Shown here: positions 1 through 7,495 of the stretch, piece after piece | Numbering within the stretch: position 1 is the stretch's first letter | Layout of the letters: each line of letters starts with the position of its first letter | NCBI GenBank assembly: GCA_900766165.1 | Contig: CAAFUK010000061.1 | Span: 1-9,069 of the forward strand | Reading direction: 5' to 3' | Length of the DNA stretch: 9,069 nucleotides | Source of the DNA: an uncultured Collinsella sp. | GTDB taxonomy: Bacteria > Actinomycetota > Coriobacteriia > Coriobacteriales > Coriobacteriaceae | The notes under the pieces: model-generated | Databases searched by the model: none | What the model was told of the DNA's origin: nothing | What the model saw: the letters and a program-made list of their open reading frames with translations, nothing else | Translations under genes and position numbers: made by a program

Positions 1-770
1 CCATCGTGCTGTGCGGCGTGGGGTTTATGGGCGAGAGCGCCAAGCTGCTCAACCCCACCAAGACCGTGCTGCTGCCCGAGCCGGGCGCGGACTGCCCCAT
101 GGCTCATATGGTCAAGCGCGAGACGGTCGACGCGGCGCGCGCCGAGTACGGCGACGACCTGGCCGTGGTCTGCTACGTCAACTCCACGGTCGAGATCAAG
201 AGCTGGAGCGACGTGTGCGTCACCAGCTCCAACGCCGTCAAGATCGTGTCCGAGCTGCCGCAGCAGCATATCCTGTTCATTCCCGACCAAAACCTCGGCC
301 GCTTCGTAGCCGAGCAGGTGCCGCAAAAGCACGTCATTCTCAACAACGGCTACTGCCCGCGCCATCACATCATCACCGTCGAGCAGATTGTCGACGCGAC
401 GGAGGCCCACCCCGACGCGCTCGTGCTGGCGCATCCTGAGTGCAAGGCCGACGTCCTTGCCGAGGCCGACTACATCGGCTCCACCGCCGGCATCATCAAG
501 TATGCCGAGGAGTCCGACGCGAGCGAGTTTATTATCGTGACGGTCCGCGGCGTGCTCTACGAGCTCGAGCGCCGCTGCCAGGGCACCGGCAAGAAGTTCT
601 ACTTCCCCGCGGTGCAGCCCACCTGCGTCAACATGGATCTCATCACGCTCGAAAAGCTCGTGCACTGCCTGGAGACAGGCGAGGGCGAGGTGCAGATCGG
701 CGTGTCGGGCGAGGCTGCCGATCAGGCCAAGCTCACGCTCGACCGCATGCTCGAGTACGCAGCGCGTTAG
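1..770 (+). CDS. nadA: Quinolinate synthase NadA (5'-truncated by window edge)
   Basis: Quinolinate synthase condenses iminoaspartate with dihydroxyacetone phosphate to give quinolinate, the second step of de novo NAD synthesis, using an oxygen-sensitive [4Fe-4S] cluster. The reading frame is open from the first full codon (position 3) and runs to TAG at 768-770, so the N-terminus (roughly 50 residues by comparison with the Thermotoga enzyme) lies outside the window. Counting from the GTG codon at 6, three cysteines sit at residues 30 (GADCPMAH), 117 (NNGYCPRHH) and 207 (VQPTCVNMD). Their spacing matches the three cluster ligands of characterised NadA proteins. Other family hallmarks are YVNSTVEIKSWSDVCVTSSNAVK, split as YVNSTVEIKSW and SDVCVTSSNAVK, the HPEC motif, and the GSTAGIIKYA segment. 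The gene is followed directly by nadB and nadC, which confirms the pathway. Its promoter and any NiaR operator would be upstream and cannot be seen. Confidence 0.96.
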   Translation, partial: IVLCGVGFMGESAKLLNPTKTVLLPEPGADCPMAHMVKRETVDAARAEYGDDLAVVCYVNSTVEIKSWSDVCVTSSNAVKIVSELPQQHILFIPDQNLGRFVAEQVPQKHVILNNGYCPRHHIITVEQIVDATEAHPDALVLAHPECKADVLAEADYIGSTAGIIKYAEESDASEFIIVTVRGVLYELERRCQGTGKKFYFPAVQPTCVNMDLITLEKLVHCLETGEGEVQIGVSGEAADQAKLTLDRMLEYAAR

Positions 771-773
771 AAC

Positions 774-808
774 AATGTGGCATGAGGGACGGTCCCTTAT
801 GTCACATT
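774..808. repeat. Near-perfect palindrome (hairpin) between nadA and nadB
   Basis: A 35-bp inverted repeat: a 16-bp arm at 774-789, a 3-nt centre (CGG) at 790-792 and the complementary arm at 793-808. All sixteen positions pair, two of them as G-U wobbles (780/802 and 784/798). The core reads AGGGACGGTCCCT. It occupies most of the 55-nt gap between the nadA stop and the chosen nadB start. There is no T-tract, so it is not a classic terminator. The form suggests a dispersed REP-like palindrome or an mRNA-stability hairpin within the operon; that role is inference. Confidence 0.8.
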
Positions 809-810
809 CA

Positions 811-819
811 AGGGAGAGG
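811..819 (+). promoter_or_regulatory. nadB ribosome binding site, decides the GTG start
   Basis: The purine run AGGGAGAGG ends 6 nt before GTG at 826. The upstream in-frame ATGs (775 and 799) lie inside the palindrome and have no good Shine-Dalgarno sequence. This site therefore favours initiation at 826. Confidence 0.65.
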
Positions 820-825
820 ATTCCT

Positions 826-2202
826 GTGGAAACCAAGCAATACCCCGATATGGAGTGCGACGTCGTCATTGCCGGCTGCGGCGTAGCGGGCCTGTACGCG
901 GCTCTCAACCTGCCGACGAGCACGCGCGTGATCATGCTCTCCAAGGGCGCGGTCGACGAGTGCGATTCGATGCTCGCGCAGGGCGGCATCTGCGTACTGC
1001 CCGAAGGCTCGGACTACGATGCCTTCTTTGAGGACACCATGCACGCCGGCCATTACGAGAACCGCCGCGAGAGTGTTGACATCATGATTCGCTCGAGCCG
1101 CTCGGTCATCAACGACCTGCTGGCCATGGGCGTGGATTTTGAGCGCAAGGCCGACGGCAGCCTCGACTTTACCCGCGAGGGCGCGCACAGCCGCCCGCGT
1201 ATCGCCTTCCATGCCGACATCACCGGCAAGGAGATCACGACTAAGCTGCTCCAGGCCGTCCGCAAGCTGGACAACGTGCAGATTTTGGAGCACGTGGCCA
1301 TGACCGACATCCTGACGGTCGTGCGCGATGGGGCCACGGTGTGCACTGGTGTCGTCGCCGTAGCCGTGGACGAGGACAACTCGGTTCGTCCCGCCGACGA
1401 GCTGACAAATGCCGCCGAGGGCGTGCATGCCGGCGAGCCGTTTAAGATCCATGCCTGCCACACGCTGTGGGCAACGGGCGGCATCGGCGGCGTATATGAC
1501 CACTCGACCAACTACCCGCAGCTCACGGGTGATGCCTGCTACATCGCTCAGGAGCATGGTCTTAAGATGGAGCACCTGGACTACGTGCAGATTCACCCCA
1601 CGGGACTGTTCTCGCCGCAGCCGGGCCGCACCTTCCTGATCAGCGAGAGCTGCCGCGGCGAGGGCGCGATTTTGCTCAACGCCGCCGGCGAGCGCTTTAC
1701 CGACGAGCTTCAGCCGCGCGATGTGGTCGCCGCCGCCATTCGCGAGCAGATGAAGCAGGACGGTACCGAGCACGAGTGGCTGAGCTTTGCCCCTGTCGAG
1801 CGCGACGTGGTGACTGGGCACTTTGCCAACATTCGCGCACGCTGCCTGGAGGACGGCCGCGACATCTTGGACGAGCCCATCCCCGTTACGCCCACGCAGC
1901 ACTACTTTATGGGTGGCGTATGGGTCGATAAGGACGGCCGCACCTCGATGCCCGAACTCTACGCAGCCGGTGAGACGGCCTGCAACGGCGTTCACGGCAA
2001 GAATCGCCTGGCTTCCAACAGCCTGCTCGAGGCGCTGGTCTGGGGTCGTCGCGCCGCGTGGTACATGCGCACCGGCGAGTCGCTCGCAGTGGAGCAGGCG
2101 GGCGATCCCGCGCTCGATGGCCGTCATCGCGCCCTGGGCGCCGACCCTCTGGCAATCGATGATTTGGCCCGTGCCGCCGGCACGCAGGCCGTGGAGGAGT
2201 AG
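826..2202 (+). CDS. nadB: L-aspartate oxidase NadB (short form)
   Basis: FAD-dependent oxidase that converts L-aspartate to iminoaspartate, the substrate of NadA. With the GTG start at 826 the protein is 458 residues. The N-terminal dinucleotide-binding motif is DVVIAGCGVAGLYAALNL (Gly at about 17, 19 and 22). It is followed by SMLAQGGICV, the FTREGAHSRPRI segment containing the Glu (about 118) associated with aspartate rather than succinate use, ATGGIGGVY, VQIHPTGL (about 255-262), ESCRGEGAILL, the catalytic-type Arg in QPRDVV (about 298), His in QHYFMGG (about 359) and NRLASNSLLEALVWG (Arg about 394). It then ends after only about 50 more residues. Classical NadB such as the E. coli enzyme (about 540 aa) carries an extra C-terminal helical domain, so this is a short form. 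The Shine-Dalgarno AGGGAGAGG supports the GTG start; ATG at 799 or 775 is possible but lies inside a palindrome. A 3-nt gap separates it from nadC. Confidence 0.95.
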   Translation: METKQYPDMECDVVIAGCGVAGLYAALNLPTSTRVIMLSKGAVDECDSMLAQGGICVLPEGSDYDAFFEDTMHAGHYENRRESVDIMIRSSRSVINDLLAMGVDFERKADGSLDFTREGAHSRPRIAFHADITGKEITTKLLQAVRKLDNVQILEHVAMTDILTVVRDGATVCTGVVAVAVDEDNSVRPADELTNAAEGVHAGEPFKIHACHTLWATGGIGGVYDHSTNYPQLTGDACYIAQEHGLKMEHLDYVQIHPTGLFSPQPGRTFLISESCRGEGAILLNAAGERFTDELQPRDVVAAAIREQMKQDGTEHEWLSFAPVERDVVTGHFANIRARCLEDGRDILDEPIPVTPTQHYFMGGVWVDKDGRTSMPELYAAGETACNGVHGKNRLASNSLLEALVWGRRAAWYMRTGESLAVEQAGDPALDGRHRALGADPLAIDDLARAAGTQAVEE

Positions 2203-2205
2203 ACC

Positions 2206-3066
2206 ATGAATCCCATTACCATGAAGCTCGTCGTCGATGATCTGATTCTGCAGGCTCTGCGCGAGGACATTACGTTTGAGGACGTGAGCACGGCGAGCGT
2301 GTGCCCCACGGCGCGTCCCGCCACGGTGGAGCTCATCGCCAAGGCCGACGGCATCATCGCGGGCCTGGACGTGTTCGCTCGCACCTTTGAGCTGCTGGAT
2401 CCGCAGAGCTCGGTGCTGTTTGATGTTGCCGACGGTGACGAGGTGCACGCCGGCGACCACGTGGGCCAGGTGCGCGGCGACGCGCGCGTGCTGCTTTCGG
2501 GCGAGCGCGTGGCGCTCAACTATCTACAGCGTATGAGCGGTATCGCTACCTACACGCACAACATGGCAGCGGCGCTCGAGGGTACCAAGACCGTGCTTGT
2601 CGACACACGCAAGACCACGCCGGGCATGCGCGTCTTCGAGAAGGCCGCGGTCGAGATCGGTGGCGGCAGCAACCACCGCTACAACCTGTCGACGGCCGTT
2701 ATGCTTAAGGACAACCATATCGACGCCGCCGGTGGTGTGACGCGTGCGATCGAGATGGCACGTGCCCACGCATCGTTTACCACGACGGTCGAGATTGAGT
2801 GCGAGAACTTGGACATGGTACGCGAGGCCGTGGAGGCCGGTGCCGATATCATCATGTTCGACAACATGACCCACGACGACATGGCTGCCGCGATTGAGCT
2901 TATCGCCGGCCGCGCCAAGACCGAGTGCTCGGGCAACGTGGACGCCAACAATATCCGCGCGCTCGCCGACCTGGGCGTTGACTTTATTAGCTCGGGGGCG
3001 CTGACGCACTCTGCGCCGATTCTCGACCTCTCGCTCAAGCACCTGCGTCTGCTGGACGGTAAATAA
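2206..3066 (+). CDS. nadC: Nicotinate-nucleotide pyrophosphorylase (quinolinate phosphoribosyltransferase)
   Basis: NadC couples quinolinate to PRPP with decarboxylation, giving nicotinate mononucleotide, the entry to the common NAD pathway. The 286-residue length is typical. An N-terminal alpha/beta domain (about 1-115) is followed by the barrel domain. Visible active-site motifs are GERVALNYLQRMSGIAT (100-115), DTRKTTPGMR (133-142), IGGGSNHRYNL (151-161), MLKDNHI (166-172), the acidic EIECEN (196-201), IMFDNM (216-221), ECSGNV (240-245) and SSGALTHSAP (262-271). These cover the Arg/Lys/His phosphate and quinolinate contacts known for the family. The ATG lies 3 nt after the nadB stop and uses GGAGGAG (2193-2199) inside the end of nadB, so translation is probably coupled. 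Its TAA overlaps the next gene's ATG by one base (TAATG). Confidence 0.97.
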   Translation: MNPITMKLVVDDLILQALREDITFEDVSTASVCPTARPATVELIAKADGIIAGLDVFARTFELLDPQSSVLFDVADGDEVHAGDHVGQVRGDARVLLSGERVALNYLQRMSGIATYTHNMAAALEGTKTVLVDTRKTTPGMRVFEKAAVEIGGGSNHRYNLSTAVMLKDNHIDAAGGVTRAIEMARAHASFTTTVEIECENLDMVREAVEAGADIIMFDNMTHDDMAAAIELIAGRAKTECSGNVDANNIRALADLGVDFISSGALTHSAPILDLSLKHLRLLDGK

Positions 3067-3611
3067 TGGACGCCCGCGAGCGTCGCCGTGCCATCATGGC
3101 CGTGCTCGAGAGCGCCAAAGATCCTGTCTCGGGCAGTGCGCTTGCCCGCGAGGTGGGCGTGAGCCGTCAGGTCGTGGTGCAGGACATCGCCCTGTTGCGC
3201 GCCGACGGGCACGATATCGTCGCCACCAATCGCGGCTATGTACTACAGGAGGCGGCGAGCAGCCCGGCTGTGCCCACGCGTCTGGTCAAGGTTCGCCACG
3301 GCGTGGAGCAAGCGGGCGATGAGCTTACGAGCATCGTCGACGCGGGCGGCGCCGTGCTCAACGTGATCGTCAACCACCGCGTGTACGGCAAGATTACGGC
3401 CGACCTGGACATCCGCAATCGTCGCGATGTTGAGCGCTACCTGCACGATATCGAGAGCGGTAAGAGCTTTCCGCTGCTGACGGTAACCAGCGGCTATCAC
3501 TTCCACCGCATTGCGGCAGAAGACGAGCAAACCCTCGACGAGATCGAGTCACTGCTTAAAGAGAGGGGCTACCTAGCAGATCTGATGCCCTATGAGGACG
3601 ACCTTTCGTAG
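3066..3611 (+). CDS. niaR: NiaR-type niacin-responsive transcriptional repressor (HTH + 3H domain)
   Basis: A 181-residue regulator with an N-terminal HTH_11 winged helix (about 5-60; recognition region VGVSRQVVVQDIALLRADGH) and a C-terminal 3H domain (about 70-170). Candidate metal ligands His78 (KVRHG), Glu86, His145 and His147 (SGYHFHRI) fall at almost the same spacing as the four ligands I recall for the Thermotoga 3H protein TM1602. His104 (VNHRVYGKI) and His127 are also present. Family members bind nicotinic acid or nicotinamide and repress NAD synthesis or niacin uptake genes. Being last in the nadABC operon, with its ATG overlapping the nadC stop by one base, it probably autoregulates together with the pathway. 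That operator would lie upstream of nadA, outside the window. Assignment to the family is strong; ligand and targets are inferred. Confidence 0.9.
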   Translation: MDARERRRAIMAVLESAKDPVSGSALAREVGVSRQVVVQDIALLRADGHDIVATNRGYVLQEAASSPAVPTRLVKVRHGVEQAGDELTSIVDAGGAVLNVIVNHRVYGKITADLDIRNRRDVERYLHDIESGKSFPLLTVTSGYHFHRIAAEDEQTLDEIESLLKERGYLADLMPYEDDLS

Positions 3612-3628
3612 CCCTAGGCGCTCCCATA

Positions 3629-3695
3629 AGTTGCGGTGAAATAGTTCCTAAAATCGGCATCTAAGCCATAAAACAGGAACTATTCCACCGCAACT
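3629..3695. repeat. Long inverted repeat downstream of the nad operon
   Basis: Two 21-nt arms, 3629-3649 (beginning AGTTGCGGTG, ending AATAGTTCCT) and 3675-3695, are reverse complements except for one A/C mismatch (3639/3685). They enclose a 25-nt AT-rich spacer. The element starts 17 nt after the niaR stop. No T-tract follows either arm, so it looks more like a REP or MITE-like palindrome than the operon terminator, which is the separate hairpin at 3729-3769. It carries no coding sequence. Confidence 0.82.
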
Positions 3696-3728
3696 GCCAA
3701 AGGAATCCGGGGGGCTGCCCGTGTATAC

Positions 3729-3769
3729 AAAAGGAGGCCTCCGCGGCGATGCGGAGGCCTCCTTTTTTT
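3729..3769. terminator. Bidirectional rho-independent terminator (nad operon / ferredoxin)
   Basis: A perfect 16-bp stem (3729-3744 with 3751-3766; arm AAAAGGAGGCCTCCGC) closes a 6-nt loop GGCGAT. On the + strand it runs into seven Ts (3763-3769), a strong terminator for the nadABC-niaR transcript. On the - strand the same stem is followed by only four Ts but sits about 40 nt past the ferredoxin stop, so it can serve that gene as well. Confidence 0.92.
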
Positions 3770-3807
3770 GTGCACGGTGTACTTTTGAGTGTGCAGTGGG
3801 GGAGTTG

Positions 3808-3993
3808 TTACTCCTCGACGATCTCGGTGATCGCGCCAGCGGGGCAAGCGTCCTGGCAAGCGCCACAGGCGACGCAGGAGTCCTCGTCAGCGACGGTAGC
3901 GACGTCCTGGAGCTCCAGAACGCCAGCGGGGCAGGAGTCGACGCAAACGCCACAAGCGATGCACTCGTCGGCATCAATTACGGGATGAGCCAT
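3808..3993 (-). CDS. Bacterial-type 2[4Fe-4S] ferredoxin
   Basis: A 61-residue clostridial-type ferredoxin, a soluble low-potential electron carrier. Two CxxCxxCxxxCP motifs are present: Cys 11, 14, 17, 21 (CIACGVCVDSCP) and Cys 40, 43, 46, 50 (CVACGACQDACP). Each motif supplies three ligands to one cluster and the fourth to the other. The repeat of CPAG after each motif shows the internal duplication of the family. The ATG (complement of 3991-3993) is preceded at 7 nt by AGAGAGGA (complement of 4001-4008), which fixes this start over a longer upstream extension. It is a single-gene unit, convergent with the nad operon and divergent from dnaK. Its redox partner cannot be told from context. 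Such ferredoxins suit an anaerobic metabolism. Confidence 0.96.
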   Translation of the reverse strand: MAHPVIDADECIACGVCVDSCPAGVLELQDVATVADEDSCVACGACQDACPAGAITEIVEE

Positions 3994-4054
3994 GGTAGTT
4001 TCCTCTCTGTTGACCGACGCTACAGGCGATGCGCGCCGGTTTGATTCGGGCAAA

Positions 4055-4082
4055 AACATACCACGGGAGCGACCGTTTGCAA
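4055..4082 (-). promoter_or_regulatory. Candidate sigma-70 promoter of the ferredoxin gene
   Basis: Read on the - strand, TTGCAA (complement of 4077-4082) and TATGTT (complement of 4055-4060) are separated by 16 nt, about 60 nt upstream of the ferredoxin ATG. Each hexamer matches the consensus only in part, so this is a suggestion. Confidence 0.35.
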
Positions 4083-4202
4083 TACCCTCTGGCCGGCATC
4101 TTCATACCGTTCGCCGAGTATGCCAAGGTTTACTAAAAAACGCGCAGGTGGGGCCGTTGAGCTGCGTAAATGTTAGCTAAAGGTGACTTGAAATATAGGG
4201 CG

Positions 4203-4388
4203 ATTGAGCGTGCTTGCGGAAACCGCATCCCATTATTTTGTCGAAAAACGGGTTGCAGTTTCCGGTTAGGCCCGCTAGCGGAAAATGCGACCCGGTATCC
4301 GCTCTCAAAACGGGATACGGTTTCCGGTTGAGCCTTCAGACGGAAACTGCGACCCGGAATCCACACTCAAACCGGGACAAGCTTTCCG
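4203..4388. repeat. Three tandem 62-bp units, each with a 48-bp imperfect palindrome
   Basis: Palindromes occupy 4217-4264, 4279-4326 and 4341-4388: each exactly 48 bp, starting exactly 62 bp apart. Each begins with CGGAAA, followed by a variable stretch with a CCC run (GCATCCC or GCGACCCG), has an AT-richer centre (for example CTCAAA), and closes with CGGG and later TTTCCG. The 14-bp linkers (4203-4216, 4265-4278, 4327-4340) are related, with TTGAGC in two of them. Left and right arms of a unit pair with several mismatches, and the units differ from one another by substitutions but not in length. It is not CRISPR: the repeats are divergent and palindromic and the linkers are short and alike. 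A REP/BIME-like array is the best description. Confidence 0.8.
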
Positions 4389-4503
4389 CAAGGCAGCCCC
4401 AGACACCCCCGGACGCAAACCTCAGCCATCTCTACATAGATCTCGATAGATTTGCCGAGAACTCAATCAGTGCATCTACCTGCGCATTTGCGAACCTAAA
4501 CTC

Positions 4504-4549
4504 TTGGCAATAAGAAATCTTATATGAATTGACTTAGATTTTGTATATT
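4504..4549 (+). promoter_or_regulatory. AT-rich promoter/operator region of the dnaK cluster (tentative)
   Basis: This stretch is sharply AT-rich against its surroundings. It contains TATATT at 4544-4549, a 5/6 match to a -10 box without a well-spaced -35; TTGACT at 4529-4534; and the perfect 14-bp palindrome ATAAGAAATCTTAT at 4510-4523, which could be an operator. Neither a HAIR site (CTTGAGT-N7-ACTCAAG) nor a CIRCE element is recognisable here. A promoter must lie in this region, but its exact elements are uncertain. Confidence 0.4.
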
Positions 4550-4593
4550 CCGGCCCATAAGGGGATACACTACATCCTGAAAGACAAGCAGAA

Positions 4594-4622
4594 GCGCCGC
4601 GCGGCAACCGCCGGGGCGGCGC
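4594..4622 (+). promoter_or_regulatory. Nested GC-rich hairpin in the dnaK 5' leader
   Basis: An outer 7-bp stem (GCGCCGC at 4594-4600 with GCGGCGC at 4616-4622) encloses an inner stem GCGG/CCGC (4601-4604 with 4608-4611, loop CAA) and four unpaired bases. It ends about 10 nt before the dnaK Shine-Dalgarno and leaves that site free, so it more likely shapes mRNA stability or leader folding than blocks initiation. The role is inferred. Confidence 0.5.
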
Positions 4623-4649
4623 GAACGCACAAGAGAGAGGGAATTTCTA

Positions 4650-6542
<1,893 letters not shown>

Positions 6543-6544
6543 TC

Positions 6545-7387
6545 ATGTCCGCCCGTAAAGCTCGCACGGAGGCGGCCGCCGTTGGTGCCGCCCCCGTTGA
6601 CTCTGAGGAGAAGGACGTGAAGATTCCCGTAGAGGCCGCAGACGTTACCGAGGCCAACGAGGCCGCGGCTGCCGAGGCTGCCGAGAACCAGGTAGAGGAT
6701 TCCAACAAGGAGGCGACGATGACCGAGGACGAGATGGTGGAAGCCGCTATCCGCGCCGGTGAGGAAGCCGCCGACAACGACTTTAAGCTCAAGTTCGAGC
6801 AGGCTCAGAAAGAGCTTGCCGACGTGCGCAACGAGCTCGATGCTGCGGCAGAGGCTCAGAAGGCCGCCGAGGACAAGGCAAAGGACGCCACCGAGCGCAC
6901 CGCCCGTCTGCAGGCCGACTGGGAGAACTTCCGTCGCCGCACCGCCAATGAGCGCATCGCCGAGCGCGAGCGCGCGACCGAGAAGCTCGTCACCGCGCTG
7001 CTGCCGGTGGTCGACGATATCGAGCGTGCGATCGACCATGCCCGCAGCCAGGAGCTTGCCGACGACTTTAAGCAGTTCGTCGACGGCGTCGACGCGGTGC
7101 ATGCCAAGCTGCTCGATGTGTTTGCGCACGAGGGTGTTGAGCCCATCGACCCCAAGGGCGAGGCGTTCGATCCGCTCGAGCATCAGGCTGTGGGTCGCGT
7201 CGAGGACGCATCGCAGTACGACGAGACCGTCAACGACGTGTACCAGAAGGGCTACCGCATGGCGGATCGCATCCTGCGTTCCGCGATGGTGACGGTGACC
7301 TACGGTGGCGAGAAGCGCCCCGCACCGGAGCCCGAAGCGGCGCCCGAGGATGCTACGGCCGATACGGCCGAGAGCACCGAGGAGTAA
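6545..7387 (+). CDS. grpE: Nucleotide exchange factor GrpE
   Basis: GrpE is the dimeric co-chaperone that drives ADP release from DnaK. From the ATG at 6545, 2 nt after the dnaK stop, the protein has 280 residues. An Ala/Glu-rich, probably disordered N-terminus (1-78) is followed by the long dimerisation helix (about 80-150) with the family motif RLQADWENFRRRTANER (121-137). A helical bundle contains LLPVVDDIERAIDHA (152-166). The C-terminal beta wing has GVEPIDPKGEAFDPLEHQAV (197-216) and VYQKGYRMADRILRSAMVTV (232-251), followed by an acidic tail. The N-terminal extension is long for the family. Two downstream in-frame starts have ribosome binding sites: GTG at 6617 and, best, ATG at 6719 after AAGGAGG, which would give a 222-residue protein of ordinary GrpE length. 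The gene identity is secure, the start is not. Confidence 0.96.
   Translation: MSARKARTEAAAVGAAPVDSEEKDVKIPVEAADVTEANEAAAAEAAENQVEDSNKEATMTEDEMVEAAIRAGEEAADNDFKLKFEQAQKELADVRNELDAAAEAQKAAEDKAKDATERTARLQADWENFRRRTANERIAERERATEKLVTALLPVVDDIERAIDHARSQELADDFKQFVDGVDAVHAKLLDVFAHEGVEPIDPKGEAFDPLEHQAVGRVEDASQYDETVNDVYQKGYRMADRILRSAMVTVTYGGEKRPAPEPEAAPEDATADTAESTEE
6707..6713 (+). promoter_or_regulatory. Strong internal Shine-Dalgarno in grpE
   Basis: AAGGAGG sits 5 nt before an in-frame ATG at 6719 (grpE residue 59). It is a better ribosome binding site than that of the upstream ATG at 6545, which has only a GAGGA inside the end of dnaK. It may mark the true start or a second start. Confidence 0.45.
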
Positions 7388-7390
7388 TTG

Positions 7391-7425
7391 AGAAGGGCCC
7401 CGGGGCAACACCCGGGGCCCTTTCT
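7391..7425 (+). terminator. Rho-independent terminator after grpE
   Basis: A perfect 12-bp, almost pure GC stem (7393-7404 AAGGGCCCCGGG with 7411-7422) with loop GCAACA is followed by TTTCT, starting right after the grpE stop. The short T-tract may allow partial read-through into dnaJ-hspR. Confidence 0.82.
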
Positions 7426-7495
7426 GGCCTAGTGCCATATGAAAGCATGAGCCGTCGTCTGCATGGGCGGCGGACGTAACAGGAGAGGAGCTACG

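Larger units (their letters stand above)
3994..4649. other. Intergenic region between divergent ferredoxin and dnaK genes
   Basis: A 656-bp stretch with no credible gene. From left to right it holds the ferredoxin leader and promoter candidate (to about 4082), a nondescript stretch (4083-4202), a periodic array of three palindromic units (4203-4388), another plain stretch (4389-4503), the AT-rich dnaK promoter region (4504-4549) and the dnaK leader with a nested GC hairpin (4594-4622). The open frames that cross it lie over the repeats and lack ribosome binding sites. Confidence 0.8.

Noticed and set aside
808..2460. 550-codon open frame on - opposite nadB and nadC
   Set aside because: A shadow of two well-supported genes, produced by GC-rich codon bias; no family features.
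3721..4044. 107-codon open frame on + across the terminator and ferredoxin
   Set aside because: Starts inside the terminator hairpin and runs antisense to a clear ferredoxin gene.
3808..4059. Longer ferredoxin (83 residues) starting at 4059
   Set aside because: The extra 22 residues precede a good Shine-Dalgarno and ATG at 3993, and the 61-residue length is normal for the family.
4133..4366. 77-codon open frame on - over the same array
   Set aside because: Read through palindromic repeats, no initiation signal and no recognisable motif.
4203..4388. CRISPR-like array
   Set aside because: Units are divergent palindromes with short related linkers, not identical repeats with unique spacers; no cas genes nearby.
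4214..4513. 99-codon open frame on + across the palindrome array
   Set aside because: It lies over the repeat units and promoter region, has no ribosome binding site and its translation shows repeat-derived low complexity.
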